A stretch of 64,000 nt of DNA from Hymenobacter canadensis. Its GTDB lineage: Bacteria; Bacteroidota; Bacteroidia; Cytophagales; Hymenobacteraceae. The notes beneath the pieces were generated by a model, which saw only the letters and a program-made list of their open reading frames with translations, did not search any database and was not told the DNA's origin. The position numbers and the translations under genes are program-made. Where the stretch lies: positions 2,914,001-2,978,000 of the forward strand of contig NZ_CP114767.1 in NCBI RefSeq assembly GCF_027359925.1, given 5' to 3'. Shown here one piece after another: positions 33,505 through 42,535 of this stretch. How positions within the stretch are numbered: position 1 is the first letter of the stretch; each line of letters starts with the position of its first letter.

Positions 33505-34269
33505 CTAGAACGACTTGATGATTTCGGTGAAGTCGCGCGACTTGAGGGCGGCACCGCCGATGAGGCCGCCGTCTACGTCGGGCTGGCTGAACAGCTCGCG
33601 GGCGTTCTGGGCGTTGGCCGAGCCGCCGTACAGGATGCTGGTGTTCAGGGCCGCCTCGGCGTCGTAGGCGCGGGCAATCTGCTCGCGGATGAAGGCGTGC
33701 ACCTCCTGCGCCTGGGCGCTGGTGGCCGTTTTGCCGGTCCCGATGGCCCAGATAGGCTCATAGGCAATAACTACTTGGTCGAACTCCTCATTCGAGAGGT
33801 GAAACAGGCCGTCTTTCAGCTGCTTGCTGATGTAGTTGAAAGTCTCGTCGGCTTCGCGGGTTTCCAGGGTTTCGCCCACGCAGAAGATGGGCTTGAGGCC
33901 GGCGGCTAGGGCAGCCTTCAGCTTCTCACTCAGCAGCTGGTCGTCTTCGCGGAAATACTGGCGGCGCTCCGAGTGGCCCAGAATCACGTACTCAGCCCCC
34001 ACCGACTGCAGCATCTTGGCCGATACCTCGCCAGTAAACGCGCCGCTTTCTTTCTGGTGGCAGTTCTGCGCGCCGAGGTGGAACCGGCTGCCAGCAGGCA
34101 GCTGCTTGCCGATGGAAGCCAGGAACGGAAACGGCGGGCAGATAACCACCTCCACCGCGGAGCCGGTCACTTCATCCTGCACCATGTTGGTGATTTCAGA
34201 CACCAGCGCCAGGCCATCCTGGAGGGTCATGTTCATTTTCCAGTTGCCGGCAACGAGGTTCTTGCGCAT
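33505..34269 (-). CDS. tpiA: Triosephosphate isomerase
   Basis: A 254-residue glycolytic and gluconeogenic enzyme that interconverts dihydroxyacetone phosphate and glyceraldehyde 3-phosphate. The catalytic residues are all visible: Lys 11 in AGNWKMN, His 99 in ILGHSERR and Glu 171 in AYEPIWAIGTG, and the C-terminal phosphate-binding stretch YGGSAN and GGALKS. Length is standard. A TAaTTTG promoter-like element on the minus strand lies at 34305-34311. It precedes the convergent palindrome at 33389 and ends before it. Confidence 0.96.
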   Translation of the reverse strand: MRKNLVAGNWKMNMTLQDGLALVSEITNMVQDEVTGSAVEVVICPPFPFLASIGKQLPAGSRFHLGAQNCHQKESGAFTGEVSAKMLQSVGAEYVILGHSERRQYFREDDQLLSEKLKAALAAGLKPIFCVGETLETREADETFNYISKQLKDGLFHLSNEEFDQVVIAYEPIWAIGTGKTATSAQAQEVHAFIREQIARAYDAEAALNTSILYGGSANAQNARELFSQPDVDGGLIGGAALKSRDFTEIIKSF

Positions 34270-34319
34270 AAGAAGAAGAGTAGAGAGAAAAGTTGTTGAG
34301 GGGCCAAATTACGGACAAT

Positions 34320-35105
34320 TCATACGCCCAGCGCCCGGCGCCGGCGGCGCGAGGCCAGCACGAAGCTACCCGCTGCCACCACCACAGCGCCTACCAGCGC
34401 CGCCCAGGCCAGCTCAGGGTACTCGGGGCGACGCGCCACCCAGATGGCCAGCAGCGCCCACGCCCCTACCAGCGCCGGGGCCTCGTCGCGGAACTCGCGG
34501 GCCAGCAGCAGGCCCAGGCCCACCACCACAGCCAGCAGCAGCAGCGTCAGGAGCACCGTGAAGTTTTCGGCGGCCTGCCAGCCCAGCTGCCGCAGCCCGA
34601 TGGTGATGTTGATGGTGGCGGCCACCGAAATCCAGCCCAGGTACAGCGCAAACGGCACGCTGGCCCAGCGCGGGGCGCTGTGGTCCAGCACCCGCCGCCG
34701 GGCCCGGCCATACACCACAATCAGCGCGCCCAGAATCACGAGCATGGTGGCTACGCTGGGCAGAATATGCTCGAAGGCAAACAGCACCACCCAGCCGGCC
34801 GTGGCCACGCTGGCCAGCGTGAGCGGCCGGGCCACGGCATCGGGCAGGGAAAGTTGGCGCTGGGCCGGCAGCAGCTGCCAGATGGCGTAGACCGTCAGGG
34901 CCAGGAAAATCAGGCCCCAGATGCTGAACGCGTAGCCGGCCGGCGTGAGCAGCGTCGGGTATTTGGCCGACACCTCGCCCATATTCTGCCCGTTGAAGGG
35001 AAAGGCGTTGGAGTAGTAGTTCAGGAAGATGTTGCCGAAGATAGTGGCAGCGGCCAGCCAGCGCCAGAGGCGGCTGGTGGCGGAGGATTGCGAGTGAGCA
35101 GACAT
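34320..35105 (-). CDS. TspO/MBR-type tryptophan-rich membrane protein
   Basis: A 261-residue membrane protein with seven or so hydrophobic segments. The N-terminal half shows the family pattern: TPAGYAFSIWGLIFLALTVYAIW, then HILPSVAT and PFALYLGWISVAATINI. TspO proteins bind porphyrins and regulate or transport tetrapyrroles; this version is longer than canonical TspO (about 160 residues) and lacks some of the classical Trp-rich motifs. Annotation as a TspO-like long variant is likely, the function is not established. It lies 50 bp upstream of tpiA on the same strand and may be cotranscribed. Confidence 0.75.
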   Translation of the reverse strand: MSAHSQSSATSRLWRWLAAATIFGNIFLNYYSNAFPFNGQNMGEVSAKYPTLLTPAGYAFSIWGLIFLALTVYAIWQLLPAQRQLSLPDAVARPLTLASVATAGWVVLFAFEHILPSVATMLVILGALIVVYGRARRRVLDHSAPRWASVPFALYLGWISVAATINITIGLRQLGWQAAENFTVLLTLLLLAVVVGLGLLLAREFRDEAPALVGAWALLAIWVARRPEYPELAWAALVGAVVVAAGSFVLASRRRRRALGV

Positions 35106-35178
35106 AGCAGCAAAGAAAGCAGGCTTCCGTCTACGGCCGGGCTACCGCAATGTTGACGCTCCCCCGGCGCCCGGCACT

Positions 35179-35652
35179 TCAGAGCACGCGCAGAACGCTG
35201 GCGGCGAAGCGGGCGGGCTGCTGCTGCCACTCCTGCCACAGCTGCTGCCGGTGCGGGGTCTCGCCCAGCAGCCAGTTGAAGGCCGACTCAGCATCCAGGA
35301 AAAAGTGCAGCGCAAACGGGGGTTTCAGGGCCTGCTCGTGCACGGGCGCGGTAGCCACCAGGTAGTTGTGCAGGTCCGTCGGGAGCACTAGGGCCAGGTG
35401 CTGCACGGGGGTGGTGGCCATGGCCGCAAACCACTCCTGCGCAATCCAGGTTTGTTCGGGGTAGCCCAGCGGGGGCACGCCCAGCATGTCCACCAGCCAG
35501 TTGGTGACGTGCTTGCGGCGGCTAAACGCCATGAGCCACTCCAGCGCCGGCCGGAAGCCCTGCACCTGCTGGCCGGCCCGCCATGCCACGCGCAGCAGGC
35601 CGGTAGGCGCGTCGTGCTGCACCCGCAGCATCGGATTTTCCATAATCATCAT
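35179..35652 (-). CDS. STAS/SpoIIAA-like protein, paralogue 3
   Basis: A 157-residue soluble protein resembling the pair at 22435-23361: a beta-strand start (LLRVAWRAGQQVQGF), NWLVDMLGVPPLGYPEQTWIAQEWFAAMATTPVQHLALVLP core and a C-terminal AFNWLL helix. Several start codons are close together (35652, 35649, 35643), and I give the longest. Function unknown. It stands alone, between the TspO-like gene and a hairpin. Confidence 0.55.
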   Translation of the reverse strand: MMIMENPMLRVQHDAPTGLLRVAWRAGQQVQGFRPALEWLMAFSRRKHVTNWLVDMLGVPPLGYPEQTWIAQEWFAAMATTPVQHLALVLPTDLHNYLVATAPVHEQALKPPFALHFFLDAESAFNWLLGETPHRQQLWQEWQQQPARFAASVLRVL

Positions 35653-35748
35653 AGCCCGCTACGCATCTGGTTATCTCTATATAAGTTACTTTATTTGACG
35701 CATTTATCAAGCAGCCAACACCCGAAATGCATTTGCCAACAAACAACA

Positions 35749-35783
35749 CCGCCCCCAACCGGCACGAAGCTGATTGGGGGCGG
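35749..35783. terminator. GC-rich hairpin
   Basis: CCGCCCCCAA (35749-35758) pairs with TTGGGGGCGG (35774-35783). It may be a terminator, though the T run is missing. Confidence 0.5.
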
Positions 35784-35809
35784 AAGGTATTGGGGACTGA
35801 CCGATGTAA

Positions 35810-35886
35810 AGACGCAATACTTTGCGTCTCGTCGTTGCTGACTTCAGTACAGATTGTTCAGCGACGAGACGCAAAGTATTGCGTCT
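35810..35886. repeat. Perfect 25-bp inverted repeat (GACGC/GTCTCGTCG type)
   Basis: Bases 35810-35834 and 35862-35886 are exact reverse complements. The arms carry two cores, AGACGC and GCGTCTCGTCG. It is the same family as 48283-48380 by the shared GCGTCTCGTCGTTG, but with different inner sequence. It lies 22 bp from the uvrA stop. Confidence 0.85.
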
Positions 35887-35907
35887 CTACACTGTTCAAC
35901 CAACTTT

Positions 35908-38760
35908 CTACAGCTTGTCTACCAGGAAGCGGGCGGTGTGGTTGGTGTCTTTGTGCTTCACCATTTCCTCGGGTGTGCCTTCGAAGAGCAGGTGGCCGCC
36001 GTTGGTGCCGCCTTCGGGGCCGAGGTCAATCACCCAGTCGGCACACTTGATGATGTCCATGTTGTGCTCGATGATGAGCACCGAGTTGCCCTGCTCCACC
36101 AGCGCGTTGAGGGCCGTCATCAGCTTGTTGATGTCGTGGAAGTGCAGGCCGGTGCTGGGCTCATCGAAGATGAACAGGATTTTATCGTTCTGCAGCGTGT
36201 TGCCCTTGGTCAGGAACGAGGCCAGCTTCACGCGCTGGGCCTCGCCGCCGCTGAGCGTGTTGGCCGACTGCCCCAGACGAATGTAGCCCAGGCCCACGTC
36301 GTGGAGCGGCTTGAGGCGCTCCACGATTTTGGTCTGCTCTTTAAAGAAGGTAAGGCTATCCTCGATGGTCATTTCCAAAACATCGTTGATGGCCTTGTCC
36401 TGGTACTTCACGTCCAGCACGTCCTGCTTGAACTTGCGGCCCTCGCAGGCTTCGCAGGTCAGGTAGATGTCGGCCATGAACTGCATTTCAATCTTCACCT
36501 GACCCTCGCCCTGGCACACCTCGCAGCGGCCCCCGTCGATGTTGAAGGAGAAGTGCGAGGGTTTGAAGCCCCGCGCTTTGGCCAGCGGCTGATCAGAGAA
36601 CAGCGTCCGGATGGCGTCGTAGGCCTTCACGTAGGTGACGGGGTTCGAGCGGCTGCTCTTGCCGATGGGGTTCTGGTCCACGAACTCCACGTGCGTTACC
36701 TGGCCATTTACGCCGGTGAGGCGGTCGAACTTGCCGGTGGCTTCGCCCGCGCCGCCACCCAGCTGCTTGAGCAGGGCCGGGGCCAGAATCCGCTTCACAA
36801 GCGTGCTTTTGCCGGAGCCCGATACGCCCGTCACGACTGTCATGACGTTCAGCGGAAACTTCACCGACACGTTTTTAAGGTTGTTTTCGCGGGCGCCGGT
36901 CAGTTCCAGCGCGTTGCGCCAGGGGCGGCGGGTTTTGGGCACTTCCACTGCCATGCGCCCGCTCAGATACTGGCCGGTGTAGGTGTCGGAGGTCAGCACC
37001 TCGGCGTAGGTACCCTGGAACTGCAGGATGCCGCCGCCCGAGCCGGCCTCGGGCCCGATGTCGATGATCTGGTCGGCCTGCTCCATCATTTTGTCCTCGT
37101 GCTCCACCACAATTACGGTGTTGCCGAGCTGCTGCAAGGAGCGCAGCACGCCAATCAGCTGCTCGGCGTCCTTGGGGTGCAGGCCAATGCTGGGCTCATC
37201 CAAGATGTACATGGAGCCCACCAGCGCCGAACCCAGCGAGGTAGCCAACGAAATCCGCTGGCTTTCCCCTCCTGAAAGTGTGCTGCTGAGGCGGTTGAGG
37301 GTGAGGTAGCCCAAACCCACGCGGTTCAGGTACTCCAGCCGGTTGGTGACTTCCGTCACGAGACGCTCGGCTACTTTGGCTTCGTGCTCGGGCAGGTCGA
37401 GGGACTGGAAGAACTCCAGCGCCCGGCTCACCGGCAGCAGCACGATATCGGTGATGCTATGCTCCTGAATCTTGACGTACTGGGCGTCTTTGCGCAGGCG
37501 CGTGCCCCGGCAGTCGGGGCAGGTGGTGCGGCCCCGGTAGCGGCTTTGCAGCACGCGGTATTGAATTTTGTGGGTCTGCTCGCTCACCCACTTAAAGTAG
37601 GTATCGAGGCCCTCAAAGTACTTATTACCCTTCCAGAGCAGGGTGCGTTCGGCGTCGCTCAACTCGTTGTAGGGCCGGTGAATCGGGAAGTCGAAGCGGA
37701 TGCCGTTTTTCAGCAGCGGCTTCAGCCACTCACTTTGCTTGTCGGTGCGCCAGGGAGCAATGGCGCCCTCGTACACCGTCATGCTCTTGTCCGGAATTAC
37801 CAGGTCCTCATCAATGCCCAGCACCGAGCCGAAACCCTCACAGGTCTGGCAGGCACCGTAGGGGTTGTTGAAGGAGAAGAAGTTGACGCTAGGCTCCTCA
37901 AACACTACCCCATCCAGCTCAAACCGGTCGGAGAATTGCTTGGTGGTGGGCTCCGTGGCGGTGCTGGTCTGCTCGCTGACCAGTAAGCTGCCGTGGCCCT
38001 CGAAGAAGGCGGTTTGCACCGAGTCAGCGAGGCGGAAGGTCAGGTCTTCGTCGCCGGGGATGATGACGGCGCGGTCAATCATGATGAAGACTTCGCCCGT
38101 TACTTCAGGCTGGCCTTCGGCAATGAGTTCTTCGATAAAGGCAGTTTCTCCGTTCACTACCACCCGGCTGTAGCCTTTCTGGAGCAGCAAATCCAGCTCC
38201 TTGCTCATGGGGCGGCCGTCCTGGGCGGGCTGCAGGGGGGCCAGCAGCATCACGCGGGTATCGGCGGGCAGGCGCATGAGGTAGTCCACCACGTCGGCCA
38301 CGTTGTCCTTTTTCACCTGCTCGCCGCTCACGGGCGAGTAGGTGCGGCCCACCCGCGCAAACAGCAGCTTCAGGTAGTCGTAGATTTCGGTGCTGGTGCC
38401 CACGGTGGAGCGGTTGTTCTTGATGCTGACCTTCTGCTCGATGGCAATGGCCGGCGAAATGCCCCGGATGTAGTCCACGTCGGGCTTGTCCATACGGCCC
38501 AGGAACTGGCGGGCGTAGCTGCTGAGGCTCTCCACGTACATGCGCTGGCCCTCGGCGTACAGCGTATCAAAGGCCAGACTCGACTTGCCCGAGCCCGACA
38601 GGCCCGTCACGACAATAAACTTGTTGCGCGGAAGCGCCACGCTCAGGTTTTTGAGGTTGTGGACGCGGGCGTTTTTGATGAGGATAAACTCGCGCGGGTC
38701 GAGCTGGTCAATGGGGTCGGCCGCGGGGGCGGCTACTTGCAGAGCGGAGTTGTCAGCCAT
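35908..38760 (-). CDS. uvrA: Excinuclease ABC subunit A
   Basis: A 950-residue damage-recognition ATPase of nucleotide excision repair that forms a dimer with UvrB. It carries two ABC ATPase modules: Walker [10 protein letters not shown] in the N-terminal half and GVSGSGKST in the C-terminal half, each with LSGGE signatures. The zinc-binding Cys pairs are visible (TCPDC-RGTR and [17 protein letters not shown]). Length and start at ATG 38760 fit the family. A TAccTTCG element (minus strand, 38827-38820) is one mismatch from a -7 box, about 60 bases upstream. It is monocistronic here; uvrB is elsewhere. Confidence 0.96.
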   Translation of the reverse strand: MADNSALQVAAPAADPIDQLDPREFILIKNARVHNLKNLSVALPRNKFIVVTGLSGSGKSSLAFDTLYAEGQRMYVESLSSYARQFLGRMDKPDVDYIRGISPAIAIEQKVSIKNNRSTVGTSTEIYDYLKLLFARVGRTYSPVSGEQVKKDNVADVVDYLMRLPADTRVMLLAPLQPAQDGRPMSKELDLLLQKGYSRVVVNGETAFIEELIAEGQPEVTGEVFIMIDRAVIIPGDEDLTFRLADSVQTAFFEGHGSLLVSEQTSTATEPTTKQFSDRFELDGVVFEEPSVNFFSFNNPYGACQTCEGFGSVLGIDEDLVIPDKSMTVYEGAIAPWRTDKQSEWLKPLLKNGIRFDFPIHRPYNELSDAERTLLWKGNKYFEGLDTYFKWVSEQTHKIQYRVLQSRYRGRTTCPDCRGTRLRKDAQYVKIQEHSITDIVLLPVSRALEFFQSLDLPEHEAKVAERLVTEVTNRLEYLNRVGLGYLTLNRLSSTLSGGESQRISLATSLGSALVGSMYILDEPSIGLHPKDAEQLIGVLRSLQQLGNTVIVVEHEDKMMEQADQIIDIGPEAGSGGGILQFQGTYAEVLTSDTYTGQYLSGRMAVEVPKTRRPWRNALELTGARENNLKNVSVKFPLNVMTVVTGVSGSGKSTLVKRILAPALLKQLGGGAGEATGKFDRLTGVNGQVTHVEFVDQNPIGKSSRSNPVTYVKAYDAIRTLFSDQPLAKARGFKPSHFSFNIDGGRCEVCQGEGQVKIEMQFMADIYLTCEACEGRKFKQDVLDVKYQDKAINDVLEMTIEDSLTFFKEQTKIVERLKPLHDVGLGYIRLGQSANTLSGGEAQRVKLASFLTKGNTLQNDKILFIFDEPSTGLHFHDINKLMTALNALVEQGNSVLIIEHNMDIIKCADWVIDLGPEGGTNGGHLLFEGTPEEMVKHKDTNHTARFLVDKL

Positions 38761-39007
38761 AGAACGGGTAAACAGCCGCCGCCCGGGGTTTGGTTTCCCT
38801 GGGTGCGGTTTAGGTCAGGCGAAGGTACGGCGGGGGCGGCTGGATTTACTTTAGATCTAGCAGACATGTACTACTTTTGACTAAACACATTGTGGTAAAT
38901 AGCTACCTGCTGTCGGCTTGGTTTTCGTCGTTACTTTGCACACCAAAAGCATACTGTTTTACACTATACTACGAAAGAACAGACACTCAACAACATACTA
39001 AACAGCA

Positions 39008-39598
39008 ATGATCAGATTGATGCTCATTAGTTCTTTCAGCTTCATTTCATTTATCTGCAACGGGCAGGTAAAAAGCACTGAAAAATATGTAAATATTCAT
39101 GAAAAATCAAATAACTCAGCATTATTTAAAATGGGCAATGGCACATATTTGGACTTTTATTTAGACAGTAAATTTAAATTTGGCACACATGAATATTATG
39201 TAAAAATTAGAAATTATTCTTGGGGAAAAATCGACACTTCATATATTAGAGAAGACAATAACAACTATTATCATTTCAATCGTAAACTTAAAAACGAGTC
39301 AATATTATTGCCTAAAAATGTTAAATTAGGTCAAACTTGGTTTGAGGCAGACAATAGCTGGTCGTATAAGATAATCGGGATTGACGAAAAGCTCACGACT
39401 CCGGCAAAAAGATACAAAAAATTAGTTGTCGTTGAATGCATCCAGCTCCTTAATAGAGATAAGGAGAAGTTCAAAATGTATCATATGTATTACGCTGAGG
39501 GCGTGGGGCTAATTGCAAGTGTTAACAATGGAAATTTAACAAGCTATTTAGTAGAATTGAAAGAAAATGCCAAAATAGGAGATGTAATAGGAAAATAA
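39008..39598 (+). CDS. Exported protein of unknown function, low G+C
   Basis: A 196-residue protein with a signal peptide (MIRLMLISSFSFISFICNG). No family was recognised. The DNA is very A+T-rich (about 32% G+C over 39061-39120, by hand count) in a genome of roughly 60% G+C, and codons are A/T-ending, so recent horizontal acquisition is likely. The upstream 38761-39007 has a TAcTTTG-like promoter sequence near 38934. The gene lies between uvrA and a palindromic repeat at 39659. Confidence 0.75.
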   Translation: MIRLMLISSFSFISFICNGQVKSTEKYVNIHEKSNNSALFKMGNGTYLDFYLDSKFKFGTHEYYVKIRNYSWGKIDTSYIREDNNNYYHFNRKLKNESILLPKNVKLGQTWFEADNSWSYKIIGIDEKLTTPAKRYKKLVVVECIQLLNRDKEKFKMYHMYYAEGVGLIASVNNGNLTSYLVELKENAKIGDVIGK

Positions 39599-39658
39599 AT
39601 CAATGTTACTTGCAGCTTTCTTTTATCTATTTATCTAGACATTTCATGATTAAGCTCC

Positions 39659-39797
39659 CCGCACTCGCTCGGCTGCGCCGAGTGAGCCCTACGCCTGAGG
39701 GGCTATGCCCCGAATCCGGCCGCGCCACCCGCGCAGGTGCACGCAGCACAGCTGCTGAAGCATACATGCCTCACTCGGCACAGCCGAGCGAGTGCGG
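39659..39797. repeat. Long palindrome with a GAG/CTC-rich arm
   Basis: Arms 39659-39686 and 39770-39797 (28 bp, one mismatch) begin CCGCACTCGCTCGGCTG and end CAGCCGAGCGAGTGCGG, around an 83-base loop. It follows the low-G+C gene and precedes another A+T-rich small membrane gene, so it lies at a junction of foreign-looking DNA. Confidence 0.8.
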
Positions 39798-39881
39798 AAA
39801 CGGTTGCTCTCTAATCTTGTAAAACACTGCTTTCTGGAATAAACCCCAACTTTTACGCTATTCCTAGAATAATCAATACTC

Positions 39882-40271
39882 ATGGATAACTTCATGCTTG
39901 CCTTCATTTTACTAATCGGCTCAGTCTTTCTGTCAAGGACAATCAATGAAAAAGCTACTCAACATCTCAACCAAAATCAGAAGGCTGACTTAGTAGACCT
40001 ATTCTCGGGTTCTAGGCCCTATACTTTTGGCGCGCTTATCCTTATTCTGCTAGGCTACTTTGCCGGTATAAAATTCAACTTGCTTGATCCATTTCTACTA
40101 TCAGTGCTTTACTGCATTGCTATGCTGGTATTCATCATCAGCGTTAGCATATCAGCCTACAAGAAACTGGTAGCCAATGATTTTCCCAGCCAGTATATCA
40201 AGTCGTACATAACATCCACAGCCGTACGATTCATTGGCATGCTGCTGTTTTTTGTTTTACTGTGGCGTTAG
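39882..40271 (+). CDS. Small integral membrane protein
   Basis: A 129-residue protein with four hydrophobic segments (about 5-19, 49-66, 68-90 and 108-127) and short polar loops. No family was recognised. Its coding sequence is A+T-rich compared with its neighbours. It lies between a palindrome and the minus-strand SGNH hydrolase. Confidence 0.6.
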   Translation: MDNFMLAFILLIGSVFLSRTINEKATQHLNQNQKADLVDLFSGSRPYTFGALILILLGYFAGIKFNLLDPFLLSVLYCIAMLVFIISVSISAYKKLVANDFPSQYIKSYITSTAVRFIGMLLFFVLLWR

Positions 40272-40308
40272 AAATACGCTAGACGGGGCAATTACAGCAC
40301 CAGCGCGC

Positions 40309-41007
40309 CTACTTCTTCAGCCCCTTCCCTACCACCCGCTGCCACACCGCATAGCCGGCGGGCGTCATGTGCAGGCTGTCGGATACGTAGAACTGCGGCT
40401 GCGGCCGGCCGTTGGGGCCCAGTAGCGGCGTGGCGGTGTCCACGTAGCGCAGGCGCTTCGGGTGAGCGGCCACGTACTCGCGGATGAGGCAGTTGGCTTC
40501 CTGCATCTGGGGGTAGAGCGCCCAGCGCGAGGGGCTGGGCTTGATGGCCAGAAACACCAGCGGCACCCTGGGCAGCCGCTGCTGCATCAGTTGCTCAAAC
40601 GCCAGAAACGACTGAAACACCTCCTGCGGCGTGGCCCCAGCACTGATGTCGTTATCGCCTTCGTAGAGCACCACCTGCCGGGGTTGGTAGGGCACCACCA
40701 GCTTCTCGAAGAAGTACAGCGCATCGGGGAAGCGGGAGCCGCCGAAGCCGCGGTTGAGCACCGGGCGGCCGGGGAAATCCTGGCGCAGCGTTTCCCACTT
40801 GCGGATGGAGGAGCTGCCGTAGAACAGGATAGGGCGGGCAGGCGGCGGCGTGAGGCTGTCCTGGCGGGCAAAGGCGCGCAGCTCCGGGACCCACTGGGCG
40901 GGGTTGAGGGGCGGCACGGCTGCCGACTGGGCCAAGCCACGGCCGGGAGCAGCCAGCAGCAGGCCGGCGGCCACGGCCAGCCAGCGCATCGAATTCAGCA
41001 TAGACAT
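40309..41007 (-). CDS. Exported SGNH/GDSL hydrolase
   Basis: A 232-residue esterase/lipase-type enzyme with a signal peptide (MSMLNSMRWLAVAAGLLLAAPGRGLAQ). Family blocks: FYGSSSIRKW with the nucleophile Ser near 66, RGFGGSRFPD (Gly block), LYEGDNDISAG (Asn block), and SDSLHMTPAGY with the Asp/His pair near the C-terminus. The natural substrate is unknown; related proteins deacetylate sugars or cleave acyl esters. ATG 41007 is chosen because it leads straight into a signal peptide; a 25-codon extension to 41082 looks like leader. It is divergent from the YdeI-type gene downstream. Confidence 0.85.
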   Translation of the reverse strand: MSMLNSMRWLAVAAGLLLAAPGRGLAQSAAVPPLNPAQWVPELRAFARQDSLTPPPARPILFYGSSSIRKWETLRQDFPGRPVLNRGFGGSRFPDALYFFEKLVVPYQPRQVVLYEGDNDISAGATPQEVFQSFLAFEQLMQQRLPRVPLVFLAIKPSPSRWALYPQMQEANCLIREYVAAHPKRLRYVDTATPLLGPNGRPQPQFYVSDSLHMTPAGYAVWQRVVGKGLKK

Positions 41008-41119
41008 ACAAGAAAGAGGAAGCCGCGTGGTAACTATGTATCCAGTAGTCGGCCCGCACGTACCAAAGGCTGCATCCTCCACTTTCTGCGCTGGCCCGGT
41101 ACGGCTGGCCGCTTACCCT

Positions 41120-41620
41120 ATGCTCATCGAACTCTTCAACGGCGACGTGACGCTGGAACGGTTTCCCGGCAAGGGCGGCTGGACTTATGCGCCGCTGCCG
41201 GCCACGGTGACGGCTCCCAGGTCGTGGTTCAACCAGCTGCGGGTGAGCGGGCAGATTGACGACTTCGCACTCGAAAACGCCAGCCTAATGTCGCTGGGAA
41301 AGGGCCGGCTGTTTCTGCCAGTGCGGGCCGAAATCCGCAAGCAGATCGGCAAGCAGGCCGGCGACGTGGTGCGCCTGGTGCTGCTTCAGTCCGAGGGAGA
41401 CGCGCCCCTGGCGGTATCAGCAGAAGACTTCAGGGAGTGCTTGGCGGAGGTGCCGGGGGCGCTGGCCCGCTATGAGCAGCTGCCCGCCGCCGACCAACAG
41501 GCGTGGGTGGCGTGGGTGGCCGCCGCCCCCACCGACGAGCAGAAAGTAGCCCGCGTGGAAACTGCCTGCCAGCGCCTGGCCGCCCACGCCGGCCCGGAAC
41601 CCTGCCTGCCCCCCGCCTGA
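41120..41620 (+). CDS. DUF1905/YdeI-like protein
   Basis: A 166-residue protein with an N-terminal DUF1905 domain (LERFPGKGGWTYAPLP, then FALENASLMSLGKGRLFLPVRAEIRKQIGKQAGDVVRLVL) and a C-terminal YdeI/OmpD-associated-like helical domain (LSEVPGALARYEQLPAADQQAWVAWV). YdeI proteins have been linked to antimicrobial-peptide resistance or acid response in other bacteria. ATG 41120 is chosen because it starts the DUF1905 domain. The preceding open frame is a shadow of the antisense gene. Confidence 0.8.
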   Translation: MLIELFNGDVTLERFPGKGGWTYAPLPATVTAPRSWFNQLRVSGQIDDFALENASLMSLGKGRLFLPVRAEIRKQIGKQAGDVVRLVLLQSEGDAPLAVSAEDFRECLAEVPGALARYEQLPAADQQAWVAWVAAAPTDEQKVARVETACQRLAAHAGPEPCLPPA

Positions 41621-41708
41621 TGCCGCCACGCACCGGCGCAACTTCCGGGTAGCCGACCGGGTATAGCCAAAGGTATTTAGCACGTTTTCAACCTGTTTTC
41701 CTTTCGCC

Positions 41709-42311
41709 ATGCAACGCACCACCCATATTTTTCTTTTCCTGCTTACAGTCCTGCTCAGCAGCTGCGCGCCCTCGGTGGCCGTGCAGCAGCGCCCCGGCAC
41801 CGACTTCTCGCAGTATAAAACCTACGACTGGGCCACCACCGAGGTGAAATCGGCGGACTCAGCCAACCCAATTTATAAGAGTAGCCTCAACGACCAGCAG
41901 ATTCAGGGCGCCATCAGCTCGGAGCTGGCCAAGCGCGGCATCCGGCAGGCCCAGGGCTCGGCCAAGCCCGATTTCTACCTGACCTATCACCTCTACATCG
42001 AGGAGGCTGAACGCACCGTGACCAACCCGCAGCCAGCCGGTTTTGCCTATCCCTACGCCTTTGCGTACCGGGGCCGGTTCATGCCCATCAACTACGGCTA
42101 CTTCTACTCGTCGCCGTACTACAACACCGGCACCCGCACCGAAACCTTCACCGAAGGCACCATGATTCTGGACTTTGTGGATGCGCGCAGCAACAATCTG
42201 GTCTGGCGCGGCTCAGTAGCCGACGCCGTGGGCAGCCCCGGCCGCGTGGGCGAGAAGTTCTCGGAATCCGCCAAAGACATTCTCGACAAGTTCCCGGTGG
42301 AGAAGCTGTAA
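41709..42311 (+). CDS. DUF4136 lipoprotein
   Basis: A 200-residue lipoprotein with signal MQRTTHIFLFLLTVLLSSC (Cys 19). The body is the DUF4136 pattern: DFSQYKTYDWATTEVKSADS, a Tyr-rich turn (YPYAFAYRGRFMPINYGYFYSSPYY), TEGTMILDFVDARSNNLVWRGS and a terminal KDILDKFP. DUF4136 proteins of Bacteroidota are outer-membrane lipoproteins of unknown function. It starts 88 bp after the DUF1905 gene and ends with a terminator. Confidence 0.8.
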   Translation: MQRTTHIFLFLLTVLLSSCAPSVAVQQRPGTDFSQYKTYDWATTEVKSADSANPIYKSSLNDQQIQGAISSELAKRGIRQAQGSAKPDFYLTYHLYIEEAERTVTNPQPAGFAYPYAFAYRGRFMPINYGYFYSSPYYNTGTRTETFTEGTMILDFVDARSNNLVWRGSVADAVGSPGRVGEKFSESAKDILDKFPVEKL

Positions 42312-42334
42312 GAAGCTGTTTGCCGTTGGATAGT

Positions 42335-42372
42335 AAAACCGAGCCGCGATTTTTCGCGGCTCGGTTTCGTTT
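42335..42372 (+). terminator. Rho-independent terminator
   Basis: AAACCGAGCCGCG (42336-42348) pairs with CGCGGCTCGGTTT (42355-42367) after the DUF4136 gene, followed by a TTTT stretch. Confidence 0.85.
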
Positions 42373-42394
42373 TGGCCGGGCCGGAATGTACGCA

Positions 42395-42430
42395 GGCCGT
42401 CATGCTGAGCGAAGCCGAAGCATGACGGCC
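42395..42430. repeat. Short palindromic repeat (GTCAT-type)
   Basis: GGCCGTCATGCT (42395-42406) pairs with AGCATGACGGCC (42419-42430), with inner GAGCGAAGCCGA. It is a compact form of the repeats at 4135, 10278, 17811 and 33389. Confidence 0.75.
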
Positions 42431-42484
42431 CTTCACAGGCTTTACTGCACTTGCTCCCCCCGCCCGCGCCGAGGCCGAACGGCG

Positions 42485-42492
42485 TAGCTTTG
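42485..42492 (+). promoter_or_regulatory. -7 promoter element of the ABC ATPase gene
   Basis: TAGCTTTG matches TAnnTTTG, 43 bases upstream of ATG 42536. Confidence 0.55.
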
Positions 42493-42535
42493 CAGAGCGG
42501 GCGGAGGTTGCCCGCACACAAGCGGGCGGGTACTT

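Noticed and set aside
35854..37275. A 473-codon frame antisense to uvrA
   Set aside because: Its translation is His/Val/Leu-rich with no motif. uvrA is certain on the other strand with conserved motifs throughout.
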